From Rotaria socialis (lineage: Eukaryota > Rotifera > Eurotatoria > Philodinida > Philodinidae), in contig CAJNYU010001792.1 in NCBI GenBank assembly GCA_905331475.1, positions 149,470 through 213,469 of the forward strand: a stretch of DNA of 64,000 bases. The letters are read 5' to 3'. Numbering within the stretch: the stretch's first letter is position 1; each line of letters opens with the position of its first letter. The notes under the pieces were generated by a model that was given only the letters and a program-made list of their open reading frames with translations, had not been told where the DNA came from and did no database searches. Both the position numbers and the translations under genes were made by a program. Shown here one piece after another: positions 1-11,024 of the stretch.

Positions 1-759
1 ATTATTTTTCTGTGATACTCAAGCCAGCTAGTCCTTTTGTTTTTCGATACCGGATAAATAACGATCAGTTTTCTATTATAAACTTAGATTTTTACTATTG
101 ATAATGATCATATAATAAAAGATGATTAGACAGACGGTGTTTTTTTTGTACAACATCTCATCGTTTTTCGTAAATTGTTCTTATTGATCATTGTCACATG
201 TGTTGTTCAAATTATATACAATTATAGGCGAGAGTATAAGCGAAGAAAGAAGAAGAAGAATCGAAAGACAACGTTGACACACACATACATATATATGTAT
301 ATAGATATATAGATAGATATATCTATCTACTCTCAATATTGCCACAATCCGTCGTTCTTCCTTAATAGGTTACGTAAACGATGACACACACACAAACATA
401 TACACACTTGCACTACCTGTCGTCCTCATGTCTATTGACATAAAACAATGCGCAAGAAATTATGTAAAATTGGTCGTCGTTATCGTCGTCTTCGGACGCA
501 TAAGTACATTGGTTAGTCTGGCCACGTTTGCCGAAGCTAATCATACTGACGAAAAAAGAAGAAAAAAAGAAAGAAAAGTAAAGCAACGGGGATGTTTGTC
601 TACAAAATGCCAGAAATCAGGTTCGTTACACTGTATTTAGGATACAATTTACATGCACTCCTCCTTTTTCTATGTTCACTGTAGTTCATACGAGCACATA
701 GAAGGATGTAGTGAGTTTTTAATCTATTGATCCTTTAAAAACTTCTCCATCTACCATTC
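1..759. other. non-coding flank with microsatellites
   Basis: No convincing gene seen. It holds CA- and TA-rich simple repeats (about 278-330 and 385-410). Short open frames here have no recognisable domain. The last part may be the promoter or 5' UTR of the zinc-finger gene that follows. Confidence 0.5.
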
Positions 760-2089
760 ATGAATTCATTTGCCATAGAAAAACAACTTCCGTAAGTTGA
801 CTGCCAGTAGTATGTCTCTTTTTCTCTCGTTCTATTCTAATTGATTGTATTTCAAATTCAGATCCAATCCAATCGAATCAAACAAAGTACTACATATATG
901 TAGTCAATGTACACGTACATTTAAAGATATAAATAATTTTCGTGAACATCTATTTCAAGAACATGGCGAACTTGGTGTTAATGTTCGGCAATGTCATCTT
1001 TGTTCATATGCAACATTGCTTAAATCAAAATATGATTGTCATATAGTAAGAAAAAGGAAAACATCGGCAGCGATTTAAATGTAATTTTTATTTTATTTCT
1101 AGAGATGTCATTTAAACAATCGAGTTATTCGATGCCAAAAATGTAATTATTCAACGATTAACATCAGGTTTGAACTATTTCTTTATTATGCAAAAACCAA
1201 AAACAAAAGAGAAATCTTAAAATAATTTTTCTTTATACTTACAAATTCTATTCTTATCAACTAATCTAAATGATATTAAATAAAAGCAGAATCATTTGCT
1301 ATTTGATACTCAATAAAAACAAAAATAAATAAAAAGTTGATTATAAATATCTATTCAGATTTCTTTTGCCGTTAGATAGAGAAGAAATTTTGTTGAAGCA
1401 AGATTTTTATTCATTTAGATTTTCTTGATAGTTGATCTAATAATAGTTATAGAAAATTTACATGGTGATTTTTTTAAAAAAATTTCTAGACATATGTCAA
1501 AACATGAACGTCAACACAGTGTTTCAAATACAATTAATACACCAGTATCGAATGAAAGTCCTATGCGAGAAGCTAAACGAGCAAGATTGGAAACTATAGA
1601 TCCCTCACCCGATCGAAATTGGTCAACAACACTTTATATTGATACACAAATAAAAGATGAACCATTGAAAACAAATGATGAACAACCAACAGGATTTTCA
1701 TCGTGTTTTTTAACTGATCAACTCCTGATGCCTGATAATAAAAAATCTCAAGAAAAAAGCCAGTAACTTGTTAATTTATATCATGTCATTATATTTATCG
1801 GTTTTGTTTCTATCATAGAGATACACAAATTTTACGTTCGTTACAATCATTTCGTTCAAATAGTAGCTATTCAACAGAAGAATTGAATTGTTTACCGTGT
1901 ACACATCAAAATAGTCTTGTTGCATTACGATCAAATGTTTGGACATTACTTCGAATGTTACTTCCACAACTCTCATTTTACTATCCATCGATCTCAATGA
2001 TTGATGATGAAACAGATCATTGTATTGATCGACTTGTTGCTAATTTGATACAAATTCCATCCTACTATGGATCATATCCATCTGTATAA
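760..2089 (+). CDS. C2H2 zinc-finger protein, five exons
   Basis: Likely nuclear DNA-binding protein. Exons are 760-791, 862-1045, 1103-1167, 1490-1762 and 1819-2089, joining in frame to 274 residues. Finger 1 is complete (CSQC, then HLFQEH). Finger 2 (CHLC, then HIRCH) is completed only by joining exons 2 and 3, and finger 3 (CQKC, then HMSKHERQH) only by joining exons 3 and 4; both then have the exact C-x2-C-x12-H-x3-H spacing, which supports the splice model. The second half is polar and disordered, then ends in a mixed segment without a known domain. An in-frame stop at 736 lies just upstream of the chosen ATG at 760, though an upstream exon is possible. The orthologue is not identified; closely spaced fingers resemble REST/ZNF-type proteins, but this is weak. 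Confidence 0.75.
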
Positions 2090-2234
2090 AATATTCTTCA
2101 TGTATTTTTTTGTTTTTTTTTGGAATATATAAAATATACTATTTCTATTGGGTTATGCTTCATATCTCTAGGGGAAGCTTATGGATAAATAATAAAAGAT
2201 TTCACTTGTTTTTTTGCTTTTGTTTATTTGCAAT

Positions 2235-4000
2235 TTATTTTTGACTAAGAACAATTATGAGCGTCAATATAAGTAAAAACATTAGAAGAAAACAAAATGT
2301 AAAACATAGTAATTTGATCCATAGAGCCATTTTAGATTGTTTCAAATTATTAATCAATCGAAATTCATCAACACTTTGCGAAATATAATCAGATCCAGTG
2401 GTTGTATTTAACCAAATATTATCTGCTAATTCATTTTGTTCTTGAACAGAAAGATATAATGCCATGGTCATTTCACTGAAAAACGGGAAAAAAATCAAAG
2501 TTATATTTTATTTTCAAACACATGTAGTTATCAATTTTTGCATGAAAATCATATGAATTAAAACCTAGCTCAAAAAGCTGTTAGCGCAATTCCTGTGGGA
2601 TTAAAATGTGAAACACGATGAAGCTTCTTTTTGCTGGAATTTGTCTATCACTGTCACTGATGGTCAGTGGAGCTTCTCTGTTACGGTCTGTATTATGATG
2701 CATGGCGCCTCTAGAAACCATCACAGACCATTACAGAGAAATTTAATAATTAATAAATTAACCAATAAACCGATTAATTAATTAATTAACCAATAAACCG
2801 ATTAATTAATTAATTAACCAATAAACCGATTAATTAATTAATTAACCAATAAACCGATTAATTAATTAATTAACCAATTAACTGATTAATTAATTTCTCT
2901 GTAACGGTCTGTGGGGGAGGGATGGGTCCAAATTTCTACCCTATGTACTTCAACACTCCTTTCAGATCGTGTTTCACAAAAATATGATCTAGCCGCTAAC
3001 TGCATACATCAGTTTTTCTCTTAGATTTGAGATATTTTTCAACAGATTCTTGATGTCAAAATCTTGCTTGACTATAGTCGAAATTGTTCGAAAGTATGTT
3101 AGAAAAAAAATGTTATGTCTCATGAAAAGAAAGATATAACTACATGTAAAGCAAATAGAATCGGCTTAATGAAAAATATTACTTCATTTGTCGAACACGT
3201 TCGTTCAATACTCGTACACTTTCTAAGCGTGTTTGAAGATCGGCTATTTCTATTTCTTCTTTAGTTAAATCTTGTTGCTGTTGTGGCTTATGCTCTGTTG
3301 TTTGTAATTGCATTTGTTCGTCTGATACCGTTAATGTTCGATGTAAATTTTCTTCATCTTGATTTACGATAGTTTTTATGTTATCAACGGTTGTTCGAGA
3401 TACTTCAAAAGATCGTTTTAGATCATTTTGATAATCAATTGAATTCGAATTATGCTTTAGTATAATACGTTTAAACGATAGTTTTAAACTATTCAATTGA
3501 TTTTCAGCTATACGAATGTAAGCTGGTACATAGTTATTTGATTCTTGTTCATCTAATGTACTAGAACGAAATTCATTTAACAGTGGTTGAACAACTTTTT
3601 CAGCTAATTGTATACGCTGATGAATTGCAAATGCTAAATTGTATATAGTGCCATCAATGGTTTTTAATTGATCCAAATAACGTTTTTGTTCGTCTTCAGA
3701 ATGTTCATATTTGTATGCATGAGATATTTCACGAAATTGAACTACATCTTTTGATAGTTGACGTATCAATGACCATGTCTCATCGACTTCAGGCAGAAAG
3801 TTTTTACATTCCATTTCAATGCGCGTATCAAATGGTACCATACGAGTAGTTGATGTTAATTGTGCATCTTCATCAATATCTATTGGTGGAAAACAATAAT
3901 TAAAAAGATTATTGAACATCAATAGAATAACAATAATTAAGTAAAGGCAAAAATTAAAATGGTACAAAATATCGTTCATAGTATTTATTGAGATGATCAA
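2235..4000 (-). CDS. syntaxin-like Qa-SNARE, tail-anchored
   Basis: Probable membrane-fusion t-SNARE. Two exons, 4000-3183 and 2475-2235, join in frame across an intron of 707 bp to give up to 352 residues. The first exon is helical and charged, like a syntaxin Habc domain. The junction rebuilds a SNARE helix: VRVLNERVRQMK followed by NEMTMALYLSVQEQNELAD, with a Gln in the expected zero-layer position (compare QGEMIDRI of syntaxin 1 with QNELADNI here). A C-terminal hydrophobic anchor (LLCFTFCFLLMFLLILTLII) ends four residues before the stop. The N-terminus is uncertain: the first roughly 35 codons read as a hydrophobic stretch and may be intron, so the true start could be an unseen upstream exon or the Met at 3841. 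The intron holds a repeat element. The subfamily cannot be assigned by eye. Confidence 0.65.
2577..3004. repeat. inverted-repeat element in syntaxin intron
   Basis: Outer inverted repeats share GTGAAACACGAT and GTTAGCG-like segments (2580-2622 against 2963-3000). Inside, 2722-2743 is an inverted match to 2892-2913 (CACAGACC.TTACAGAGAAA, one mismatch), and another copy in the orientation of the right end lies at 2674-2690. These arms flank AT-rich tandem repeats. This looks like a non-autonomous mobile-element remnant. A target-site duplication was not found. Confidence 0.5.
2761..2880. repeat. 28-bp tandem repeat, about 4.3 copies
   Basis: Four identical 28-bp units (ACCAATAAACCGATTAATTA plus ATTAATTA) run from 2761 to 2872, followed by a diverged partial copy. 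They sit between the inner inverted repeats of the intronic element. Confidence 0.9.
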
Positions 4001-5368
4001 ACATTTATTTAAAAAAATTTAATTAACCATTGAAAATTCAACGCCAATAGATGAATTAAATCATTATTATGTATTTTAAGTGAATAATAAAAATTAATTG
4101 AATATTTGTAATATTAAACAGAAGAAGAAGAGCAACAACACAATAGTGTAAGTAAATTTTATTCAAATTATAAATCAATGAGCGCGTTCAATTCTAAAAA
4201 GATTCTTCAATATCATTTATCGCTAGAGTTGATTTTTTGCATCGCAGTAATCTCGTTTTCAAATGAGATAAAATTATTCAGGCTGAATCGAAAGTACTCT
4301 CTCAAATCTTTACTTGGAAGTTCTCTTTACGTAACAATATCATTCCAATTCATATCTGGGTTGTCGATTGTTTTGAACGGTGGAAGGGGCTATCCTATCT
4401 CATCTCTGCCTAGTCGGCAAGCCTACTTATGCCTTATTTTATGAATAAGATGTATTTCTCAGAATTTTCAAATACCCGGAAGGATATCAAAAGTTTGCCT
4501 TCTATATGAGAATCGATTGAAAATTGCTTTTGCAGATTATTTGAATTCTTGAATTTCTTCGATTCTTGGCCATTGAAGATACTTCGACATCATTTTAGAT
4601 CCACCTAGATTTTGATTTCAAGCATTCCCGAATATTGACAAATATTAATTGTTTATCTTATACTCTCTGTGATACATATGTGGAATACATTTCAAATGGT
4701 TTTCAATCAATGCCAGTCAGCGGTAACGGTCGGATATGCCAGGAGAATAGCACAGCAGTTTAATCCTAAAGCATCACAAGGATTTCTAAGAATCCCAACT
4801 GCATCATGAATTCACTCGTAAACACATAAGTTATTCCTTACAAAGGGTTATTCACAATATTTGCATTCCTTGGAGACTCTTATGAGACTACACTACCGCT
4901 CAGTCTTGAAGCAGCTTTTAATTCATATCAGATAATTAAGGTATTTGAAACACACAGAACTTCGGTTTACCAAAAAAAGAGGACTGCTAGTGTCAGATCT
5001 CTTGGAATACTTGAAATTTGATAAAGAACCATTTTAAAACACATCATTGTGAATTTCAAATCCTTTTTATTGAATTAAAGTGGCTGGAATTCTTGAGTGT
5101 GCACGTACGTGTGTGATCTTCTCTATTCTGACACTCACATCGTCGACGGAACAAAGCGGAGAAATTTTCAGCGCTTCATGGTTTCCAGCAATACCTCTCC
5201 TTCTCCTGTTTTTTACTCTTTATTGGTTCTCTTTCCCATTTTCTCTTTTTTATTGTTATAATTACAAATTTAGCAAAAATGAAATATACTTTGTTCAGGA
5301 TAGTTCTTCGAATGTTTTTATTACAGAGTGCGGTATTTCTTTGTCTATTTATCCATTGAATTCAATGT
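4001..5368. other. intergenic, no gene seen
   Basis: Open frames at 4178-4444 and 5080-5388 (+) lack recognisable domains and look spurious. Nothing else is supportable here. Confidence 0.4.
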
Positions 5369-6240
5369 TGAATTTTTGTACTCGATGATTTCCGTAATCG
5401 ACAACATAGAGATTACCGTGTCTATCAAATGATAAACCGAAGGACCAATACAGTTGATTCGATTGTCCTCTTCAACCGTTTTCACCAACAATAACACCTC
5501 GCTGTGTGGCTCCGTTGGGCCAACGCATGATTTGATCATTCCCTCCGTCAGTCACATAGACAGTGCCTAATTGGTCGACAAGGACTCCTCGGGGAGATGA
5601 CAATGGTGTAAGACTATTTCCTGCTCCTTCACCATCAGCCACGACAATATCTTTTTTGCACCGTGCGCTCGCTCATTGCATCACACGGTAATTTCCATAA
5701 TCAGATACGAACACTGAATGATCTTGATCGACGAACATGTAGTGTGGACCACAGAGTTAATCGAGACGATTTCCACTTCCATTGCCACTTGCAACAACTG
5801 TTCCTTGAGATTCTCCTCGTCGATATCATATCTGACTTCAGCTTTTCTATAGTCAACGACATAAAGAGATGTATTCTCGTCCATTATCAAACCTTTACAA
5901 TCGATGTTCGCAATGATCGTTTCTCCATTTGTCCCATTTCGACGAGGCCATCGAACCATTCTTTGATTTGAATTATCGGAGATGATGAGACTATCTCTCT
6001 CTCTTTCTCAATAATCACATCATATGGGTAAGACAATTCATGACCCTCCCTTCCGTGTCCATTTCCACCGGCAACCACTTGTCTTATCCGATTTGCATTT
6101 GACAATACGGTGATTGTATTGATCACCGACATAGACAGTTTGGTCATCATCAACACAACAACCCTATGGGTTCGAAAGTTGATTGATCACATCGCCTTGT
6201 CCATTGCCTCCAGTCACAATGAAGTCACCCTGTTTTCATC
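5369..6240 (-). pseudogene. decayed NHL-repeat protein
   Basis: Reading the minus strand in shifting frames gives successive NHL propeller blades: VTGGNGQGD, YVGDQYNHRIVK, VVAGGNGHGREG, MVRWPRRNG, LYVVDYRKAEV, VFVSDYGNYRVM, VYVTDGGNDQIMRWPNGA and LSFDRHGNLYVVDYGNHRV. Several frameshifts and in-frame stops separate them (for example a stop after VGENG), and a run of Arg-Glu simple sequence interrupts one blade. NHL-repeat proteins with the MRWPNGA/VVAGGNG signature are a large family in bdelloid rotifers. No intact start or domain partner remains, so this is a pseudogene fragment; introns cannot account for all the breaks. Confidence 0.8.
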
Positions 6241-6399
6241 GAGCATTCGGATGAATGTCGATTGAACTGCCACGTAGGGGAATGAATATGCTGAGGGTGT
6301 GGGTATGGCGCTACTATTTATTGATAAATACACACCATTAAAGATACAGTTAAAATCTGAAGCAACAATTAGCTAATAAATCAGCTTCAGTTTCAATAT

Positions 6400-6560
6400 T
6401 TTGATTGATCGGGTTCAGGTCCAGAAATTTTTAGTGCAATAGGATACAGACGTTACAACAGGTAAAACGTTTCCTCTCCAGATGCGTCCATATAGAATTC
6501 GTCATGTACGACCCGAACCCGAAACTGACCGGGTCCGGTTCTGCGAGTGAAAATGTTTGA
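6400..6560. repeat. possible element remnant with GGGTTC/GACCC ends
   Basis: TCGGGTTCAGGTCC near 6408 is an imperfect inverted match to GACCCGAACCCGAAACTGACC near 6510-6530, followed by CGGGTCCGG. GC-rich inverted ends of this type occur on DNA transposon remnants. The element type and boundaries are unclear. Confidence 0.3.
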
Positions 6561-6913
6561 CCCAACTAGCTCTTGTCTTCGCCTGGCACTCAGCACTTTT
6601 TTCAATATTCACAGCATGTCAATAGTATATGTATAGCATTCAAAAGCAATCAATTGCTTTTCTAGTCTACCTAGTAATTAACTCACCACAACCAAATAAT
6701 TGCAAATAAAAGATGTTGAAAATTTTCAACTTGCTATTATTGATTAGAATTTTTGTCACTTATGCCGGTTACTTCTATTTTTCGGATGATTTGTTTCTCA
6801 CTGTTACAGCATAGCAGCATTTTCTTTTCTGTTTTGCCTACATTTTTTGTTTTGTTTTTCAAAATTGTTTTCTTATACTTACTCTCTTGAGGACAACTAT
6901 TCATAGCAACATT

Positions 6914-8200
6914 AAGAGACAGTCTATGAGAGCATCTAGAATGCCCCCAGCACACGAAGGATTCGATTTAAAGTATTTTTGATTTTATTTCTGCGTTCGA
7001 AACATTCATATTTGAAACTAGTAGCCAGCGAATTTCAGCTTCTAATACCGTTACTTCGAAAAATCATGTACAGGTACAACTAGAGGTATCAGCCGTACGG
7101 CTGAGTCGCCACAGCCACCAAATTACTGATAGTTTCAAGAATTTTTGGGAAGCCGCCGCTGCAAGGGACAAAAAATTTTGATAGCATCATCCGCCGCAGC
7201 AGACATCGATACATATGCGATCGAATCGAACGTTTCTCTGTTAATTTTCATCAGTGGAATCTCTAACCAATCATAAATGCTGTTCATAAATGATTGGCAA
7301 GAAAAGTTTCTGTGTTCCAATTAAAACAAAACAAAGATCTGCTAATGATTCCAATACTGTTTTAGCCATCAATACTCGTGGAATAAATCGCGACTTCAAT
7401 AAATAAAAATTTCTTATTCTCAAAATAATATTCCAATTTTTAACTTAGCCGCCGCCGTCACGTAAATATTTGTAAATATCAGCAGGCGCCGCGGCTGTAG
7501 AAAAAAAACGGTGGAAAATGCTTGTTTCAGTTATGCCTGTTTATTTTTCAACAGATCATCCAGATATTTGAAGGAATACATTAAAAAATAGATCATTCCT
7601 TGCTAAAGAAGGACATATATTTAATGTGTTACTATCACTTACTTGTTGGGGCTATTCAATCCAACAATCAGTATGAACACTGAAACAGTTTTACAACTTT
7701 CCACAACTACTTTTGCGCAGAATCAAAAGTTGCACAACATATCCTAAATTCAACTTGAATCCGCTTAATTTAAAGAGGTGAGATTAAATATACTGCACAC
7801 AAGTAGTTGCGAAAAATGAAACACTGTTTCAGTGTTCATACTTGTTAGATTGAATAGCCCCAAAAAGTAAGTGATGTGTAACACATTAAATAGCTATCCT
7901 TTTTCAGCGAAGAATGATCTATTTTGTAATGTATTTTTTAAATATTTCGATGATCTGTTGAAAAATAAACAGGCATGACTGAAACGAGCATTTTCACCGT
8001 TTTTTTCTCGAAAAAACACGATAGTACACAAAGTTGTGTCTGTGCATGATTTTTCGAAGGAACGGTATTAGAAGCTGAAACTCTCAGGTTACTAGTTTCA
8101 GATATGAATGTTTCGAGTGCACACAAAAAATCAAAAGATACTTTTAATCGAGCGCTTCGTGTGCTGCGGGCATTCTCGATGCTCTCGTAGACTCTCTCTT
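6914..8200. repeat. large foldback inverted repeat
   Basis: The right arm (about 7797-8200) is the reverse complement of the left arm (about 6914-7080 plus 7501-7726). Matching landmarks: AGAGCATCTAGAATGCCC at 6928 against GGGCATTCTCGATGCTCT at 8168; CAGCTTCTAATACCGTTA at 7037 against AACGGTATTAGAAGCTGA at 8062; and ATGCCTGTTTATTTTTCAAC at 7534 against GTTGAAAAATAAACAGGCAT near 7958. The central spacer is about 70 bp. The arms differ by scattered substitutions and small gaps, so it is not recent. An insertion splits the left arm. No coding capacity is evident. Confidence 0.85.
7081..7500. mobile_element. GC-rich insertion in left foldback arm
   Basis: About 420 bp present in the left arm has no counterpart in the right arm, where only about 35 bp join the same flanks. 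It is unusually rich in GCC/CCG runs (GCCGTACGGCTGAGTCGCC, GCCGCCGCTGC, GCCGCCGCCGTCACG, GGCGCCGCGGCTG) compared with its surroundings. It behaves like a secondary insertion, but terminal repeats and a target duplication are not clear. Confidence 0.5.
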
Positions 8201-8920
8201 GAAACCATTCATGAAATGAATGGACGAAGAAACATCGAAAAGCAAACAGAAATTGATGTATTTTTAAATGATTTTTATTGAAGCAAATTTCATATTTGGT
8301 CATTTCACAATGACTTACAAAAAGAAAACTAAAATTCATGGAATAATTGTTGACTTAGTTATTCTTGTTTTAATATAAATTTGAGTAATTCGTGAGGGCG
8401 TGGATATAAGTGCAGGTCTAAATAAAATCCGCACTACCACTCTGTGTACAACTTTCAGCATATGTTTTCCAAGGCAATTGACATTTTTTTTTAAATATTG
8501 ATTTACAAATTTTTCCGGTTACTACACATCAACAGAGTAGGGTAAAAGTTTCATGTACAACAAGAATTTGCTTTAACCACAGCGAAAGCCACCTTTTATC
8601 TTCATTAAAAGTCTCATCGATACTAAAGCATCGAATAGAGGTTTAACGGGATGTAAGTTGAAATGAAAATAATAAATATTTTCATTAAATATGTATGAAA
8701 AATAAATATTAAGGATGATCAACACATCGGTGTAACGTATAATTTCCACATTATTAAAGAATGTTGCATTTAAGCATACCGAATATTTATGCCATTAAGT
8801 ACTGTCGAATTTATTCAATGCGTAAATTCAATACAGAATGGAAACATTGTTTTATTTTCTGAGAAAAGCATATTTTGTCACAGAAAAATGAATTCTTTTT
8901 CTTGGAAAAAAGTTCGGTGA
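8201..8920. other. intergenic, no gene seen
   Basis: No coding region, RNA gene or clear repeat was recognised in this stretch. Confidence 0.4.
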
Positions 8921-8976
8921 GGTGCTCTTATTCATTGATACATGCATCCCGCACCCTATCAATGAATAGTAGCACC
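8921..8976. repeat. hairpin abutting the hAT-like insertion
   Basis: Arms 8921-8940 and 8957-8976 are inverted copies matching at 18 of 20 bases (right arm TATCAATGAATAGTAGCACC) with a 16-bp spacer. The target duplication of the adjacent element overlaps the end of the right arm. Confidence 0.8.
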
Positions 8977-9382
8977 ACACGAGAGATGAGCAACTCCAAC
9001 TCGGAGCAGAAGTTAACTCTGGAGTTGATGGTTTTTCCCACTAAAGTTAGGGCGAAGTTGGAGTGTGTGACTGTTTTCCAACTCCAATTAAACTCCTGTT
9101 GATTATATAACTAGCCTGAAGAGAACGGGAAAAAGCCGATAATGAAAACAGACGTGCATCATATTCATGGCGCAATTGAGAGACTAATGAAGAGATAACC
9201 TTGAATGATTACATCGATGGAGAGAGAGAATTTCGTACGTCATTGCCAAAAGACATGTTATCTAAATTAACGCTTATTAAATGTAATCTTGATTTGTTGA
9301 ACTAACATTTTAATTTATATAAAGATTCTATAAAAGAATAATAATTATGCAATTCATTAATATTATTCATAGGCTCATATTG

Positions 9383-10833
9383 AACTAGATGGTATTCGAG
9401 TTCCACTCGACTATGAAATGCGGTGCGAAGCACACGAGCCGAATTTTCGAAAACATGGGGAATAAGATAAAAAAAATGAATCATCCATTTCAGAGTTCAT
9501 TAGAATCGCTTTTTTCTTAATATCTACGAATTTTGAATTTATGGTTCGCATTCACGATTCTTAAATCGACCATTATGAAATTCATCAGTCGGCGATCTAT
9601 TTGAAAATGTAACAACCCGTTTTCTAACGAGTTTTTTCATTGAACGATTATCTACTTTCATGAATCATTATCCTGAATCATATGTAAAGCAATAGACTAT
9701 TGGCTAACAATTATTGATGACGCCATTTTAATTATATCGAAACCAGAGCTCCGCGTGGGACCGGATGGGACGAACATTTTTAGAGAATTTTAAGCAGACA
9801 AGAAAGAATCAAAATCTCTTTCGATATGATTCTATGATATGCATACTATCTCTATCCATTGAAATTAAGATCGTTGTCTTAGATGACTTCTAAAAGGTTG
9901 CATTCATTTTTTAAAAGTATTTTTGGCAAATTAAACAACATCTACCGAAAATGTTTTAAAATATGAGAATAAAATTTGAAAGCGGTCACCTACGTCAATA
10001 AATATAATTTTAATGGATAAAGATAGTAAATATATAATAGAATCACCTCGAAAGAGACTTCGATTTTTTCTTGTCTGCTTAAAATTTTTTTTTTAATGCT
10101 CGACCCATCCCGTCCCACGCGGAGCTCTGATCGAAACTCTGTAACGATAAAAGCCTTACAAAATCATCATTTTTGAATGATATTTTTAGGCGAACGAAAC
10201 TTAGTATTGGAAATTTGAAAAAAGATGTAACAAGTTCGATCTTGAATCTTTCATATCTAGTTTGAATGGATTTTTTATCATTTACGGTTCTGTAGATCAT
10301 CGCGTCACTTAATGAAAATTTTTTATGCGTACTCAAGTTAGAAAGAAAAAAAACTAGATGGTATTCGAGTTTCACTCGTATACGAAATGTGATGCGAAGC
10401 TCGAATCGGATCTTCACCAAAAAATCGACAATTCAGAGAAATCTCGAATACTTTTTATGTCGACATAATGAAATTCATCACTGAGAAAACTCCATTCTTA
10501 CATAGCGATACATTCTTAAAGATCGAATTCGATTGATCGATTAATTATCTCCATGATTTCATTATCTTAGATCAGCTGTAAGCGAATAGACTATAGTGGC
10601 TAACATATGTTCATGGCGTCACTTTAATTATCTCGCAACAAATTTCTTTCGTTTTCATCATTTTGGAACCACATTTGTGAGTGAACAGAATATCAGATTA
10701 AAGAATAGAAAAAATATGTCAGAAGTTCGATTTCGATACTTTCATCTCCCGTTTCAATGAGTTTTCTATGATTTTCGGCACTCGAGATCATCGGGTCACG
10801 AAATGATGAAGAAGATGCGTACGTCGAGAAAGC
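9383..10833. repeat. internal tandem duplication of the hAT-like element
   Basis: Copy 1 starts at 9383 and copy 2 at 10352, both with AACTAGATGGTATTCGAGTT. Further matches follow in order: ATGAAATTCATCA, AATAGACTAT..GGCTAACA, a TTTTAATTATATCG/CTTTAATTATCTCG pair and GATCATCG.GTCAC. The period is 969 bp, but removing the nested element and its extra target copy (394 bp) leaves about 575 bp. Copy 2 lacks the nested element, so the duplication probably came before that insertion. Confidence 0.75.
9744..10129. mobile_element. nested hAT-like MITE, 386 bp
   Basis: Ends begin CAGAGCTCCGCGTGGGAC and are inverted at the right (GTCCCACGCGGAGCTCTG). The inverted similarity extends about 110 bp inward, through AATTTTAAGCAGACAAGAAA and CTCTTTCGA. 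It is flanked by an exact 8-bp duplication ATCGAAAC (9736-9743 and 10130-10137). The matching position in the second tandem copy (near 10630) is empty and reads ATCTCGCAAC, which confirms the insertion. Two near-terminal differences are seen between the arms. Confidence 0.92.
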
Positions 10834-11024
10834 AAAAGCAACAAGAATGCTGCGCTTCGCACCACATTAAAAAGTTTTGCATTTTGAAATTTCTATTCAA
10901 ACGAGTTCAACTTAGTGGAATCGAAGTTGAATTGTAGTTAAATCGGAGTTGGAGATGCTTTTTAACAAGAAGGAGTAGGAGTTGGAACGATGCATACCCA
11001 GAGTTGCCCATCTCTGCACCACAC

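Larger units (their letters stand above)
8981..11016. mobile_element. hAT-like non-autonomous element, 2.0 kb
   Basis: Termini are inverted: GAGAGATGAGCAACTCC at the left and the complement of CAGAGATGGGCAACTCTGGG at the right. The element is flanked by an exact 8-bp direct duplication CACCACAC (8973-8980 and 11017-11024). An 8-bp duplication with CAGAG-type ends fits the hAT superfamily. Subterminal regions carry repeated GGAGTTGGAGT-like motifs. No transposase frame was found, so it is non-autonomous. It contains a tandem duplication and a second, nested element. Boundaries are read directly from the sequence; the superfamily is inferred. Confidence 0.85.

Noticed and set aside
2761-2880. 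Tandem array as a CRISPR
   Set aside because: No unique spacers; repeat units are directly adjacent, and the context is a eukaryotic intron.
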